In this document: one piece after another, positions 1-9,983 of the stretch
Layout: each line of letters begins with the position of its first letter
Numbering within the stretch: position 1 is the stretch's first letter
From: Pseudomonadota bacterium
Lineage (GTDB): Bacteria > Pseudomonadota > Gammaproteobacteria > Burkholderiales > Rhodocyclaceae
Reading direction: 5' to 3'
Assembly: GCA_008501585.1 (NCBI GenBank)
Contig: QQUN01000006.1
Location: forward strand, 1-39,835
DNA: 39,835 nucleotides
Position numbers and translations under genes: made by a program
The notes under the pieces: model-generated
The model's input: only the letters and a program-made list of their open reading frames with translations
Databases searched by the model: none
Told to the model about the DNA's origin: nothing

Positions 1-622
1 AGAGGCGGTGCTGGCGCAGCTGCTGACGGCGCCGGACGGGCCGGTGCCGCCGTTCGCCCTGTATCTGCGACCGTTCTCGGTGACCGGCCGGCTGACCGTG
101 GTGAATCGGCGGCTGCGCGGCCTGCCGTTCATGCGTGGCTACTACGCTCACGAGGCCGAGATGGAGTTCGAGCGGGTGCTGGCCTCGGCGCTGGCGCCGG
201 CGCTGCCGCTGGTGGCGCTGGGGCGGCCCGGCGAAGCGATCGGTGCCGGGCGGATTGCGGTGGGCGATACGGTGTGGAAGGCGATGTTCCAGCGCCTGGC
301 CGGCGCGGCGCGCTGGATCGTGATGATCCCCAGTGACCAGGGCGAGACACGGTGGGAGGTGCAGCAGCTGGTGGCGCAGGGTCTGTTGGGCAAGACCGTG
401 TTCATCATGCCGCCGGCGCTCAAGCGCGGCGGAATCGACGTGGCGGACTACTGGCAGCAGGTGCGCGCCGCACTGGCCGCCGACGGGGTCAGCCTGCCGC
501 CGTACACCCCGGCCGGGCAGGTGTTCCGCCTGGGCCGGGGCGGCCGCTTCTACCGCAGCCGCTACCTGCCGCAACTGGCGGTGAGCACGCTGCGACGCAG
601 TCTGACCGGTGTGCTGCCGTGA
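1..622 (+). CDS. Unrecognised protein, 5' end outside the window
   Basis: The frame is open to the window edge (codons GAG GCG precede the GTG at 8), so the true start probably lies upstream and only about 206 C-terminal residues are visible. The visible part has a motif of the form FALYLRPF near its start, then a charged helix-like stretch, a hydrophobic strand followed by LGRPGE, a second strand with IVMIP and a WEVQQL segment. This alternation of strands and helices with YLRPF and LGRPGE elements resembles uncharacterised bacterial proteins that I would loosely compare with TIR-like or other Rossmann-type folds. No catalytic motif is recognised and no function is assigned. It ends about 190 bases before the next gene, which has its own promoter. 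Confidence 0.6.
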   Translation, partial: EAVLAQLLTAPDGPVPPFALYLRPFSVTGRLTVVNRRLRGLPFMRGYYAHEAEMEFERVLASALAPALPLVALGRPGEAIGAGRIAVGDTVWKAMFQRLAGAARWIVMIPSDQGETRWEVQQLVAQGLLGKTVFIMPPALKRGGIDVADYWQQVRAALAADGVSLPPYTPAGQVFRLGRGGRFYRSRYLPQLAVSTLRRSLTGVLP

Positions 623-652
623 GGCCGATCCGCGTGTGCGTGGCAGGCGCGG

Positions 653-677
653 CCCGCGGACAAGGCCTTGCCGCGGG
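653..677. terminator. Near-perfect 25-base palindrome after the first gene
   Basis: CCCGCGG at the left end pairs with CCGCGGG at the right end, and the inner CAAGGCCTTG is itself palindromic, so 24 of 25 bases are symmetric. It lies 31 bases after the stop of the first gene and before the FliA-like promoter. There is no T-run after it, so it is only a possible transcription end or a protein site. Confidence 0.35.
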
Positions 678-715
678 ATCTAGCACGAAAGTGGTAGCCG
701 GGCGGATGGCCGGCC

Positions 716-742
716 TAAAGTCCGACGGCGACGCGCCGTAGT
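716..742 (+). promoter_or_regulatory. FliA (sigma-28)-like promoter of the cheY-cheC-kinase operon
   Basis: TAAAGTCC at 716-723 is followed by exactly 11 bases and then GCCGTAGT at 735-742. The known sigma-28 consensus is TAAAGTTT-N11-GCCGATAA, so the -35 part matches 6 of 8 and the -10 part 4 of 8, with the TAAAGT and GCCG cores intact and ideal spacing. It would start RNA near 749, about 64 bases before the ATG at 813. A flagellar-class promoter in front of CheY and CheC homologues fits a motility role. Confidence 0.6.
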
Positions 743-812
743 CTGCTCTATACGACGCGGGGAACACAGCGCATCGCGTGCGCCCCGGCTGGTTCTGGCA
801 GAGGAGAATTCG

Positions 813-1181
813 ATGGCGTCGACGGTGTTGGTGGTGGACGATTCGGCAATGGCGCGCAAGATGCTTATCCGCTCGCTGCCGGCGTCCTGGGATGTCGAGG
901 TCCGTCAGGCGACGAACGGCGTGGAGGCGCTGGCGGCCTATCGGCAGGGCGATGTCGATGTGATGTTCCTGGACCTCACCATGCCCGAGATGGACGGCTT
1001 CCAGGTGCTCGAGACCTTGCGCGCCGAGGGGCTCAACTGCCTGGTGGTGGTGGTGTCGGCGGATATCCAGCCCGAGGCGCAGGAGCGGGTGAAGCGGCTT
1101 GGCGCCATCGCTTTCGTGAAAAAACCGGTCGATGCCGAAAAACTTGGCGTCGTGCTCAAAGAGTACGGAGTGTCGCTATGA
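813..1181 (+). CDS. CheY-like single-domain response regulator
   Basis: A 122-residue stand-alone receiver domain. The acidic pocket (D9, D10), the phospho-acceptor D54 in MFLDLTMPEMDG, the switch serine S82 and the conserved lysine K104 before proline are all present, so it should be phosphorylated. There is no output domain, so it acts by protein-protein contact, as CheY does at the flagellar motor. The ATG is preceded by a strong AGGAG ribosome site. The stop overlaps the next ATG by four bases (ATGA), coupling it to a CheC-type phosphatase, and a histidine kinase follows. The upstream FliA-like promoter supports a chemotaxis or motility role. Whether its target is the motor or another complex cannot be told from sequence. 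Confidence 0.93.
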   Translation: MASTVLVVDDSAMARKMLIRSLPASWDVEVRQATNGVEALAAYRQGDVDVMFLDLTMPEMDGFQVLETLRAEGLNCLVVVVSADIQPEAQERVKRLGAIAFVKKPVDAEKLGVVLKEYGVSL

Positions 1182-1789
1182 CGGCCACCCTGTTTTCCGA
1201 AGACCAGCGCGACGCATTGCAGGAGCTGACCAATATCGGCATGGGCCAGGCCGGTGCCTCGGTGGCGGCCGTGCTGGGCGAGTTCGTGCAACTGTCGGTG
1301 CCCCGTATTCTGGTGCTCAAGCCGACGCTGATTCCGGCCGCGCTCGAACGCATTGTCGGCCCCGAGCCGGTCACGGCGGTGCGCCAGGGCTTTCATGGCG
1401 ACCTGCGCGGCGAAGCCGTGGTGGTGTATGGCGCGGCCCACTGCCGCGAGCTGGCCGACCTGATGGGCTATGACGATGCGCTCGATGAAGCCACCGAGCG
1501 CGAACTGCTGCTCGATGTAAGCAATGTGCTGGTCGGCGCCTGCCTGGGCGGCCTGGCCGAGCAGATCGACGCCGAGATGGGCTTCTCGGCGCCGTCGTTG
1601 ATGGCGACCGGGGCCGAAGTGGGCAGCCTGCTCGACGTCGAACGCATGGATTCACCGTGCGCCTTGTTCGTCGAGGTGAACTTCAGCCTCGAGAAGCGTT
1701 CCTTTGCCTGCCATCTGGTGATGCTCCTGCCGGAAGACCAGATCCTCGTGCTGCGCGACGCGATCGACCGGTTCCTGGCGAGCCTGTGA
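1178..1789 (+). CDS. CheC-like CheY-phosphate phosphatase
   Basis: 203 residues with the two CheC-type active-site helices. The first, near residues 12-30, carries E16-x-x-N19 in LQELTNIGMG. The second, near 109-124, carries D113-x-x-N116 in LLDVSNVLVG, where aspartate replaces the usual glutamate. CheC/CheX/FliY proteins use such E-x-x-N pairs to dephosphorylate CheY-P. It lies directly after the CheY-like gene with a 4-base overlap, so the obvious substrate is that regulator. CheC is less common in proteobacteria than CheZ, which makes a dedicated regulator/phosphatase pair plausible. The substituted second site may be weaker. Family assignment is firm; the partner is inferred. Confidence 0.85.
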   Translation: MTATLFSEDQRDALQELTNIGMGQAGASVAAVLGEFVQLSVPRILVLKPTLIPAALERIVGPEPVTAVRQGFHGDLRGEAVVVYGAAHCRELADLMGYDDALDEATERELLLDVSNVLVGACLGGLAEQIDAEMGFSAPSLMATGAEVGSLLDVERMDSPCALFVEVNFSLEKRSFACHLVMLLPEDQILVLRDAIDRFLASL

Positions 1790-1790
1790 C

Positions 1791-3089
<1,299 letters not shown>

Positions 3090-3095
3090 CGCCCG

Positions 3096-3860
3096 CTACT
3101 TCAGGCTGCCCGACAAGAACTGGCGCAGCCGCTCACTGCGCGGGCGGTCAAACACCTCCGCCGGGGCGCCGACTTCCTCGGCCAGGCCCTGGTGCAGGAA
3201 CATCACCTGGCTGGACACTTCACGGGCGAAGCCCATCTCATGCGTCACCACCACCATGGTGCGGCCTTCCTCGGCCAGCGCGCGCATCACCTTGAGCACC
3301 TCGCCGACCAGTTCGGGGTCGAGCGCCGAGGTCGGCTCGTCGAACAGCAGCACCGCCGGCTCCATGGCCAGGGCGCGGGCAATGGCCACCCGTTGTTGCT
3401 GCCCGCCCGACATGTGCGCCGGATAGGCGTCGCGGAGCCGCGCGATGCCGACCTTGTCCAGGTAGGCCTCGGCACGCTCACGGGCCTCGGCCTTGCTCAG
3501 GCCGAGGACATGCACCGGCGCTTCCATGACGTTTTCGATCACCGTCATGTGCGCCCACAGGTTGAAGTGCTGGAAGACCATCGCCAGCCGGGTCCGCAGG
3601 CGCTGGAGCTGTTTGGCGTCGGCCACCTTCAGGTGACCGTCGCGGCCGCGCACCAGGCCGATCTCCTCGCCGGCCACGGCGATGCGTCCGGCGTCGGGCT
3701 GCTCGAGGAAGTTGATGCAGCGCAGGAAGGTGCTCTTGCCCGAGCCCGACGAGCCGATGATGCTGATCACGTCGCCGGCCTCGGCCGACAACGAAATGCC
3801 CTTGAGCACCTCGTGGTCGCCGTAGCGCTTGTGCAGGTCTTCGACGGTGAGTTGGGTCAT
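3096..3860 (-). CDS. Polar amino acid ABC transporter ATP-binding protein (HisP/ArgT-system type)
   Basis: 254 residues. Walker A is GSSGSGKS (36-43), the Q-loop lies near 97, the ABC signature SGGQQ is at 151-155, Walker B LLFDE at 171-175, and the switch histidine is H207 in VVTHEMG. The insertion between Walker A and the signature and the phrase ARALAMEP are typical of the HisP/GlnQ group, which energises import of basic or polar amino acids. The ATG overlaps the stop of the upstream permease by four bases. The frame stays open further upstream, but that stretch is a shadow of the permease. Last gene of the order binding protein, permease, permease, ATPase. Confidence 0.95.
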   Translation of the reverse strand: MTQLTVEDLHKRYGDHEVLKGISLSAEAGDVISIIGSSGSGKSTFLRCINFLEQPDAGRIAVAGEEIGLVRGRDGHLKVADAKQLQRLRTRLAMVFQHFNLWAHMTVIENVMEAPVHVLGLSKAEARERAEAYLDKVGIARLRDAYPAHMSGGQQQRVAIARALAMEPAVLLFDEPTSALDPELVGEVLKVMRALAEEGRTMVVVTHEMGFAREVSSQVMFLHQGLAEEVGAPAEVFDRPRSERLRQFLSGSLK

Positions 3861-4582
3861 GCGGCGTCCTTGACGGCTTTGCGCGGTTGCAGGTGGGCCA
3901 GCCAGCGGCGCTCGGCGAGTCGGAACAGGCCGACGAGGCCGAAGGTCAGCAGCAGGTAGATGAAGCCGGCGAAGAGGAAGGCCTCGAAGGGCGCAAAATG
4001 CTGGGAGTAGACATTGCGCGCCACGCCGGTGAGGTCGACCAGGGTGATCGTCGAGGCAATGGCCGTGCCGTGCAGCATGAAGATGGCTTCGTTGCTGTAG
4101 GCCGGCAGGGCGCGGCGCAGCGCGCCGGGGATGAGGATGCGGCGCAGCATCGTGGCGCGGCTCATGCCGCAGGCCTGTGCGGCCTCGATCTCGCCATGCG
4201 GCGTGGCGCGCAGCGCGCCGGCGAGGATCTCGGTGGTGTAGGCGCAGGTGTTGAGCGCGAAGGTGACCAGCGCGCAACCATAGGGTTCGCGGAAGACGAG
4301 CCAGAAGCGGCTGCCGTCCTGCCATTGCTGCTGGATCCACTCGAACTGGCCGAGGCCGTAGTAGATCAGCAGCAACTGGATCAGCATCGGCGTGCCGCGG
4401 AAGAAGTAGGTGAACACCCACACCGGCTTGGCCAGCAGCGGGTTGGCCGAGATGCGCGCGACCGCGAAAGGGATCGCCAGCACCAGGCCGGCCAGCAGCG
4501 AGAGCACGGTGAGCTGCACGGTCAGCCACAGGCCGTCCACATACTGCGGCAGGCTGTCGACGATGATGTGCCAGTCCATCAT
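3857..4582 (-). CDS. Amino acid ABC transporter permease, HisM-like
   Basis: 241 residues with about five membrane helices and the EAA loop typical of binding-protein-dependent permeases ([17 protein letters not shown]). The phrase RGTPMLIQL after the second helix is the family signature of the HisM/GlnP group. Two ATGs lie in tandem; the first (4582) overlaps the stop of the upstream permease in an ATGA arrangement and is chosen. It should form a heterodimer with the preceding permease in the inner membrane. The substrate is probably lysine, arginine, ornithine or histidine, judged only from family resemblance. Confidence 0.93.
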   Translation of the reverse strand: MMDWHIIVDSLPQYVDGLWLTVQLTVLSLLAGLVLAIPFAVARISANPLLAKPVWVFTYFFRGTPMLIQLLLIYYGLGQFEWIQQQWQDGSRFWLVFREPYGCALVTFALNTCAYTTEILAGALRATPHGEIEAAQACGMSRATMLRRILIPGALRRALPAYSNEAIFMLHGTAIASTITLVDLTGVARNVYSQHFAPFEAFLFAGFIYLLLTFGLVGLFRLAERRWLAHLQPRKAVKDAA

Positions 4583-5265
4583 GCCGCGGCCCGCCGGACG
4601 CCGACCGAGTAGCGCCGCTCGAGGGCGTTGAAGACCAGCGCCGACAATGCCGTCATCGCCAGGTAGAAGGCACAGACCACGGCGTAGAACAGGAAGGGCT
4701 GGTGGGTGCTGCGGCCGGCCTGGTCGGCCAGCCAGGTGATGTCCGACAGGCCGATGATCGACACCAGCGCGGTGCTCTTCTGCATCACCTGCCAGTTGTT
4801 GCCCAGGCCCGGCAGCGCGTGGCGCAGCATCTGCGGGAAGAGGATGCGGCGGAACACCTGCCAGCGGCTCATGCCATAGGCCGCGCCGGCTTCGAGCTGG
4901 CCGGCCGGCACGGCGAGGAAGGCGCCGCGGAAGGTCTCGGTGAAGTAGGCGCCGAAGATGAAGCCCAGCGTCGCCACGCCGGCGGTGAAGGGGTTGACCT
5001 CGACATAGTCCCATTCGAGCGCGTCGGTGGCCGCGTTGATCAGCATCTGCCCGCCGTAGAACACCAGCAGCATCATCACCAGGTCGGGGATGCCGCGCAC
5101 CACGGTGGTGTAGGCCACCGCCGGCGCGCGCAGCAGGCGCAGTTTCGACAACTTGGCCGAGGCCCCGGCCAGGCCCAGCGCCAGCGCCAGCGCGAGCGAG
5201 CACACGGCGACCTGGAAGGTCAGCCAGGCGCCGTCGAGCAGCGAGCCGGTGTAGCCGTGCAGCAT
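4579..5265 (-). CDS. Amino acid ABC transporter permease, HisQ-like
   Basis: 228 residues, about five membrane helices, RGIPDLVMM in place of the RGTP signature and an EAA loop ([17 protein letters not shown]). N-terminal residues [16 protein letters not shown] match the HisQ type. It follows the binding-protein gene after a 69-base gap holding a GC-rich stem-loop, and precedes HisM-like with a 4-base overlap. Together with that protein it forms the membrane channel of the importer. Confidence 0.93.
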   Translation of the reverse strand: MLHGYTGSLLDGAWLTFQVAVCSLALALALGLAGASAKLSKLRLLRAPAVAYTTVVRGIPDLVMMLLVFYGGQMLINAATDALEWDYVEVNPFTAGVATLGFIFGAYFTETFRGAFLAVPAGQLEAGAAYGMSRWQVFRRILFPQMLRHALPGLGNNWQVMQKSTALVSIIGLSDITWLADQAGRSTHQPFLFYAVVCAFYLAMTALSALVFNALERRYSVGVRRAAA

Positions 5266-5281
5266 GGAATCAAACCGCGCC

Positions 5282-5296
5282 GCCCCGCGCGGGGGC
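5282..5296 (-). terminator. GC-rich stem-loop between binding protein and permease genes
   Basis: GCCCC and GGGGC arms flank a short GC loop within an even larger GC-rich region (about 5276-5302). It lies in the only sizeable gap of the importer operon. Stem-loops at this place are known to stabilise the upstream message and reduce downstream expression, so that binding protein exceeds permease. No T-run follows, so partial readthrough is expected. The role is inferred. Confidence 0.35.
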
Positions 5297-5334
5297 GCGG
5301 CGGGCGGGCAGGCGGCGGGGGCGCGTGCCGGACA

Positions 5335-6126
5335 TCATTCGCCGTAGATGTCCTGGGCGAAGTATTTCTTGCGGAGGGTGTCGTAGGTGCCATTGGCGCG
5401 GATCTCGGCCAGGGCCTTGTTGATCTTGGCCTTCAGCTCGGTGTCTTTCTTGCGCACGGCGATGCCCACGCCTTCGCCGATCACCGCCTTCTCCTCGGCG
5501 TTGCGGCCGAAGATCGTCTGCCCGGCAAAGGCATAGTCCTTGCCCGCCGGCTTGGTCAGGAAGCCGCCCTCGGCTTCGAGCGCGTCCACCCAGGTGGCGT
5601 CGAGCCGGCCGGCGGCCAGATCGAGATAGACCTCTTCCTGCTTGGCGTAGCGCACCAGCTCGATACCGTCGTTGGCCCAGAAGCGGGTGGCGAAGTTGTC
5701 GGCCACGGTGCCGCGCTGCACGCCGATGCGCTTGCCCTTGAGGCTGGTCAGCTCGGGGCGCAGGGCGCTGCCGGCGGGGGCCACCAGGCCGAGCGGGGTG
5801 GCGTAGTACTTGTCGGAGAAGTCGACCTTCTTCTTGCGGTCTTCGGTGATCGACATCGAGGCGGCGATGGCGTCGAACTTGCGGCCCATCAGCGCCGGGA
5901 TCATGCCGTCCCACTCCTGCTTGACCCAGGTGCACTCGGCCTGCATCTGCTGGCACAGGGCGTTGGCGATGTCCACGTCGAAGCCCTGCACCGAGCCGTC
6001 CGGCGCGGTCATGTTGAACGGGGGGTAGGCGCCCTCGGTGGCGAAGCGGATCTTGGTCCAGTCCTTGGCGAGGGCGGACTGGCTGAGGGCGGCCAGGGCG
6101 GCCATCAGGACGATGCGTCGGATCAT
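5335..6126 (-). CDS. Periplasmic amino acid-binding protein of ABC importer (ArgT/HisJ type)
   Basis: 263 residues with a clear signal peptide (about 1-20, ending ALA before KDW). The mature part has the SBP family 3 signature: FATEGAYPPFN at the first strand, GFDVDIANAL, then DAIAASMSIT and the hinge region ending GKRIGVQRGT. These segments bind the alpha-amino and carboxyl groups of the ligand. The ATG at 6126 is chosen over one five codons upstream because AGGAG sits at proper distance. First gene of the importer operon. The upstream 188 bases to the ATP-grasp gene should hold its promoter; on the minus strand a TTGACA occurs at 6264-6259, without a convincing -10. Confidence 0.94.
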   Translation of the reverse strand: MIRRIVLMAALAALSQSALAKDWTKIRFATEGAYPPFNMTAPDGSVQGFDVDIANALCQQMQAECTWVKQEWDGMIPALMGRKFDAIAASMSITEDRKKKVDFSDKYYATPLGLVAPAGSALRPELTSLKGKRIGVQRGTVADNFATRFWANDGIELVRYAKQEEVYLDLAAGRLDATWVDALEAEGGFLTKPAGKDYAFAGQTIFGRNAEEKAVIGEGVGIAVRKKDTELKAKINKALAEIRANGTYDTLRKKYFAQDIYGE

Positions 6127-6314
6127 GGTGTCTCCTGTCATCTTGTTCGGATCTGTGCCGCGTCAGCCTTGTGGGCGGCGGCGCGTGGGCCGCATGATCG
6201 CAGGATCACCCCGTTGGCTCAATGCGCACGCCGGGGAAAGAAAAAAACGCGCGCCGAATGTCAATCTGGCGGAAAAAACCGTCGAAATCCAGCGCTCCGG
6301 GCAGAAATCGATTC

Positions 6315-7229
6315 TCAGGCGGCCAGCGCCGGCATGCCCAGCCGGCGCACGATGGCCTCGGCCAGCGCCCCGGCTGCGGGCGGGTGGAAGCGGAAAAACA
6401 GCTCCGGTTCGAGCAGCTCGAGCTCCATCAGGCGGTAGTCGCCCGGCCCGCGGCGGACGAAGTCCACCCGCGCGTACACCGGCAGCTCGGGGCAGGCGCG
6501 CACCGCCGCTTCGGCAAAGGCGCGTTCCGCGTCGTCGGGGGTGTGGGCGTGCACCGTGCCGCCGTGGTCGTCCTGCACGCGGAAGTCGCCGGCCTTGGCG
6601 GTCTTGCGGATGGCGTGGGTGGTGACGCCGTCGATCACGATCAGCGACAGCTCGCCGTCGCTGACGATGGCCGGCTCGAAGGCCTGCACCATCATGGCCT
6701 CGGCGGCCACGCAGGTGGCAAAGATGGCCTCGTGCGCCGCTGCGTTGGCGCGGTCGACCCGGTAGGTGAGCCGGGCCGCGCCCGACACCACGGGCTTGAA
6801 CACTGCCTCCGGCCAGCCCTGGGCGGCCAGGATGTCGCCGAGCGTCGTGGTGGCCCCGCACGCGACATACACCGTTGGCACGATGGCCACGCCGGCCTCG
6901 CGCAGCGCCGCCAGGTAGCGCTTGTCCATGTTCCAGCGCAGGGTGGCGGCGTCGTTGAAGAAGCGGGTTTGCGCGGCCGCCTGGTCGAACCAGCGGCTGA
7001 ACGCGGCGAAGCGGTCGAAGTAGTCCCAGGTGCTGCGAAACAGGGCGCAGCGGGTGTCGCGCCAGTCCATGTCGGGGTCGGCCCAGGAGCGCCGTTCGAC
7101 CTGCAGGCCGTGGCTGCGCAGGGCGTCGGCCACCAGGCCGTCCTCGGTGGCGATCTGGCGTTCATACCAGTTGGCGGGGTTGGGGGTGGCGTAGCGGTCT
7201 TCGGTGAGGATGACGACGTCGATCGGCAT
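6315..7229 (-). CDS. ATP-grasp domain protein, probable carboxylate-amine ligase
   Basis: 304 residues. The N-terminal pre-ATP-grasp part (VVILTEDRY, then TWDYFDRF) and central and C-terminal lobes (FKPVVSGAARLTYRV, MVQAFEP, GELSLIVIDG, YARVDFV, then MELELLEPELFF with the Mg-binding glutamates) match the ATP-grasp family that includes RimK and glutathione-synthetase-like enzymes. Such enzymes join a carboxylate to an amine through an acyl phosphate. The substrates are unknown and the gene has no informative partner: its neighbours are an importer and an exporter. Start is uncertain; another ATG ten codons upstream (7259) is possible and neither has a good ribosome site. Cytoplasmic. Confidence 0.85.
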   Translation of the reverse strand: MPIDVVILTEDRYATPNPANWYERQIATEDGLVADALRSHGLQVERRSWADPDMDWRDTRCALFRSTWDYFDRFAAFSRWFDQAAAQTRFFNDAATLRWNMDKRYLAALREAGVAIVPTVYVACGATTTLGDILAAQGWPEAVFKPVVSGAARLTYRVDRANAAAHEAIFATCVAAEAMMVQAFEPAIVSDGELSLIVIDGVTTHAIRKTAKAGDFRVQDDHGGTVHAHTPDDAERAFAEAAVRACPELPVYARVDFVRRGPGDYRLMELELLEPELFFRFHPPAAGALAEAIVRRLGMPALAA

Positions 7230-7337
7230 GTCGGCGGGTGGCGGGCAAAAAAACGGCATTCTAGCCGCTCGCGAGGCTGGTCGGCCGGCCACGCGAACGG
7301 CATGATGGCGGTGTCGCTTGCGAGACGGGAGGGCGTG

Positions 7338-8201
7338 GTGAGCCTGGAGGCGCTGGTGCTGGTGGTGGGCGGCGCGTTGCTGCACGCGCTGTGGAACCTG
7401 TCGGCCAAGCGGGCCGGCGGCGGCGTGGCCTTCGTGTGGGCGTTCAATTTCGTCAGCGTGCTGGTGACCGCGCCGCTGGCCGTGTGGCAGTGGCTGGCGT
7501 TGCCGCAGGCGCTCGGAGCGGCGGCCTGGCTGGCGATCGGCGTCAGCGCGCTGGTGCATGTGGCCTATAACCTGGTCTTGCTGACGGGCTACCGGCTGGG
7601 CGACTTCTCGGTGGTCTATCCGGTCGCGCGCGGCAGCGGGCCGATGTTTGCCGTGGTCGGTGCCCTGCTGTGGTTTGGCGAGTCGCCCTCGCTGCTTGGC
7701 TGGTCGGGGATCGCTGCGGTGCTCGCCGGCCTGCTCCTGATCGGCGGTGTGGTGCGCACCGTGGTGGCGTCGCCCGCGCTGTTGCCGGGCATCCGCTGGG
7801 GGCTGCTCACCGGGGTGTGCATTGCCGGCTACACGCTGGTCGATGCCTGGGCGGTCAAGACCCTGGCGGTGCCGGTGGTGTTGTACTACTGCCTGGGCCT
7901 GGCCGTGCGTACCGTTTTCCTGACGCCGCAGGTGCTGGCCGGGCGGGCGGCGCTGCGGGCCGAATGGCAGCGCAACCGTCGGCATATCCTGAGTATCGGG
8001 GTGCTCTCGCCGGCGGCCTATCTGCTGGTGCTGGTGGCCATGACGCTGGCGCCGGTGAGCTATGTGGCGCCGGTGCGCGAGGTGTCGATGCTGGTCGGGG
8101 TGCTGATCGGCGCCCGGGTGCTGCGCGAGGCGGTCAGCCCGGCGCGGCTGGCCGGGGCGGGTTTGATGGTGCTCGGCGTGGTGTTGCTGGGGCTGGCCTA
8201 A
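7338..8201 (+). CDS. EamA/DMT-family transporter
   Basis: 287 residues with about ten membrane helices arranged as two EamA repeats. The first repeat shows LLHALWNLSAKRA and GDFSVVYPVARGSGP, the second SYVAPVREVSMLVGVLIGA; both are typical of drug/metabolite exporters in the inner membrane. The GTG start at 7338 is chosen because GGGAGGG lies five to ten bases upstream; ATG codons at 7302 and 7305 would add twelve or eleven unconvincing residues. It is divergent from the ATP-grasp gene and its last four bases overlap the convergent BASS gene. The substrate cannot be inferred. Confidence 0.9.
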   Translation: MSLEALVLVVGGALLHALWNLSAKRAGGGVAFVWAFNFVSVLVTAPLAVWQWLALPQALGAAAWLAIGVSALVHVAYNLVLLTGYRLGDFSVVYPVARGSGPMFAVVGALLWFGESPSLLGWSGIAAVLAGLLLIGGVVRTVVASPALLPGIRWGLLTGVCIAGYTLVDAWAVKTLAVPVVLYYCLGLAVRTVFLTPQVLAGRAALRAEWQRNRRHILSIGVLSPAAYLLVLVAMTLAPVSYVAPVREVSMLVGVLIGARVLREAVSPARLAGAGLMVLGVVLLGLA

Positions 8202-9052
8202 CCGGTGACCGGGCGGTGTTGCATCCGGCGCACGGCAATCACCGCGAAGGCGGTGAGGTTCATCAGGAAGGCGTAGATCACCGCCGGCACGGCCAGGGCC
8301 GGGGCGGCCAGCAGGCTGACTGCCAGGGTGATGCCCAGGGCGCTGTTCTGCATGCCGCACTCCATGGCCAGCGCCACCCGGCCGGCGCCGTCGAGGCGGA
8401 CCAGGGCGCCGAGCACGGCGCCGGTGCCCATGGTGAGCAGGTTGAGCAGCAAGGCGGCCGGGCCGACGCTGGGGAAGTGCCGCGCCATGGCCGGCCACTG
8501 GCTGGCGAAGGTGAACAGCACGATCAGCAGGAAGACGCCGGTGGCGACACGGTGGATGGTCTGCGCATGGCGCACGCCGATCCGGCCGGTCTCGTTCAGC
8601 CACAGGCCGACGGCGACCGGCAGCAGGGTGATCAGGAACAGGCCGCCGACCGTCTGGCCGACCGGCAGGCTGACACTGGCCGCATCGCCCATGAAATAGC
8701 TCAGGCTGCCGCCGACGATCAGCGGCACGCTGACGAAGGCCACCATGCTGGTGAGCGCGGTCAGGCTGATCGACAGCGCCGTCTCGCCGCGTGCCAGGTG
8801 GGTGACCATGCCGGCGGTGACGCCGCCCGGGCAGGCCGCGAGGATCATCAGCCCGACGGCGGCCTCGGGGGCCAGCGCGAGGCCGGTGGCGATCAGCCAG
8901 GCGGTGGCTGGCAGCAGCAGGACTTGCGCCAGCAGGCCGAGGGCGATGGCATCGGGGCGGGTCAGCACACGGCGGAAATCGGCCAGCTTGAGGCCCAGCC
9001 CGAGGCTGAACATGATGAAGGCGAGGCCGAGGGGCAGCAGGAGTTTGATCAT
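8198..9052 (-). CDS. Bile acid:sodium symporter (BASS) family transporter
   Basis: 284 residues, about nine to ten membrane helices. The segment AACPGGVTAGMVTHLARGETALSISLT is the family hallmark: a broken helix with PGG and a conserved sodium-site region. Members carry bile acids in animals, but bacterial ones take up various organic anions such as pyruvate or pantoate. It follows MenA by 16 bases on the same strand and is probably the last gene of the quinone operon. Whether it serves quinone synthesis or is merely co-transcribed is unknown. Confidence 0.9.
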   Translation of the reverse strand: MIKLLLPLGLAFIMFSLGLGLKLADFRRVLTRPDAIALGLLAQVLLLPATAWLIATGLALAPEAAVGLMILAACPGGVTAGMVTHLARGETALSISLTALTSMVAFVSVPLIVGGSLSYFMGDAASVSLPVGQTVGGLFLITLLPVAVGLWLNETGRIGVRHAQTIHRVATGVFLLIVLFTFASQWPAMARHFPSVGPAALLLNLLTMGTGAVLGALVRLDGAGRVALAMECGMQNSALGITLAVSLLAAPALAVPAVIYAFLMNLTAFAVIAVRRMQHRPVTG

Positions 9053-9068
9053 GGCGGGCGGGTCCGGA

Positions 9069-9983
9069 TCACCACAGCAGGGCGATGCTCAGCAAGGCGC
9101 CGAGCAGCAGTTGGGCCTGGGCCGTGCGGGCCAGGTGAAGGTTCATCTGTGCGCCGGGCGGCTGGTGGCGAAAGCGCAGGGCCAGCCACAGGCAGGCCGG
9201 CAAGGCCAGCCAGGCGGCGCCGACACCGCTCACGCCAAGTTGCCGGGCGAGCAGCGGAAACGGCGCCAGCATGAGCACGGCGTAGAGCGTGCGCGCCGGG
9301 CCGGTGCCCAGCACCGAGGCCAGGGTGCGCCGGCCGGCGCGGCGGTCGGCTTCGAGGTCGCGCACGTTGTTGACCAGCAGCACGGCGGCGGCATGGCAGC
9401 CCAGCGCCAGGCCCAGCCACAGGGCCGAGCCGGTGAAGGTGCCGCTTTGCAGGTAGTGGCTGCCAGCCACGGCCACCAGGCCGAAGAACAGCATCACGAA
9501 GACTTCGCCCCAGGCGGTGTAGGACAGCGGCCGCGGCCCGCCGGAATAGGCCCAGCCGGCGGCCAGCGAGGCCAGCCCGATGGCGAGGATCGGCCAGCCG
9601 CCGACCACCACCAGATAGATGCCGCCGAGCAGTGCGGCGAGGAAGGTGGCCAGCGCGGCGCGGCGCACCTGGCCGGGCGTGGCCAGGCCGGAGGCGGTGA
9701 CCCGTGCCGGACCGAGGCGGGTGGGACCGTCGTTGCCGCGCAGCGCGTCGCCGACGTCGTTGAACAGGTTGGTGCCGGCCTGGATGAGCAGCGCGCAGAG
9801 CAGCGCCACGATCAGCGGCAGCCAGGCGATGCCGGCGCCTTCGTGCCAGGCCAGTGCGCTGCCGGCGACCACCGGAATAGCCGATAGCGACAGGGTGCGC
9901 GGACGGATCGCCATCCACCACAGGCCGAGCCGGAGGCCGCGGCGGCCGGTGTCGGCCAGGCGGGTGCCGGAGCGCAGATTCAT
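9069..9983 (-). CDS. menA: 1,4-dihydroxy-2-naphthoate polyprenyltransferase MenA
   Basis: 304 residues, UbiA superfamily with about eight to nine membrane helices. The first aspartate-rich motif NLFNDVGDALRGND (72-84) and the second NNVRDLEADRRAGRRT (205-220) carry the Mg-diphosphate ligands (D76, D79, D84; D209, D213). Length, RPRTL near the N-terminus and the motif spelling fit MenA rather than UbiA. It attaches a polyprenyl tail to 1,4-dihydroxy-2-naphthoate, giving demethylmenaquinone. Its ATG overlaps the stop of the methyltransferase gene (ATGA), which catalyses the next step, so the pair makes menaquinone, a quinone used in anaerobic respiration. Confidence 0.9.
   Translation of the reverse strand: MNLRSGTRLADTGRRGLRLGLWWMAIRPRTLSLSAIPVVAGSALAWHEGAGIAWLPLIVALLCALLIQAGTNLFNDVGDALRGNDGPTRLGPARVTASGLATPGQVRRAALATFLAALLGGIYLVVVGGWPILAIGLASLAAGWAYSGGPRPLSYTAWGEVFVMLFFGLVAVAGSHYLQSGTFTGSALWLGLALGCHAAAVLLVNNVRDLEADRRAGRRTLASVLGTGPARTLYAVLMLAPFPLLARQLGVSGVGAAWLALPACLWLALRFRHQPPGAQMNLHLARTAQAQLLLGALLSIALLW

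Noticed and set aside
4702-6438. Plus-strand ORF of 578 codons opposite the importer genes
   Set aside because: Low-complexity translation, no ribosome site, fully antisense to well-recognised genes.
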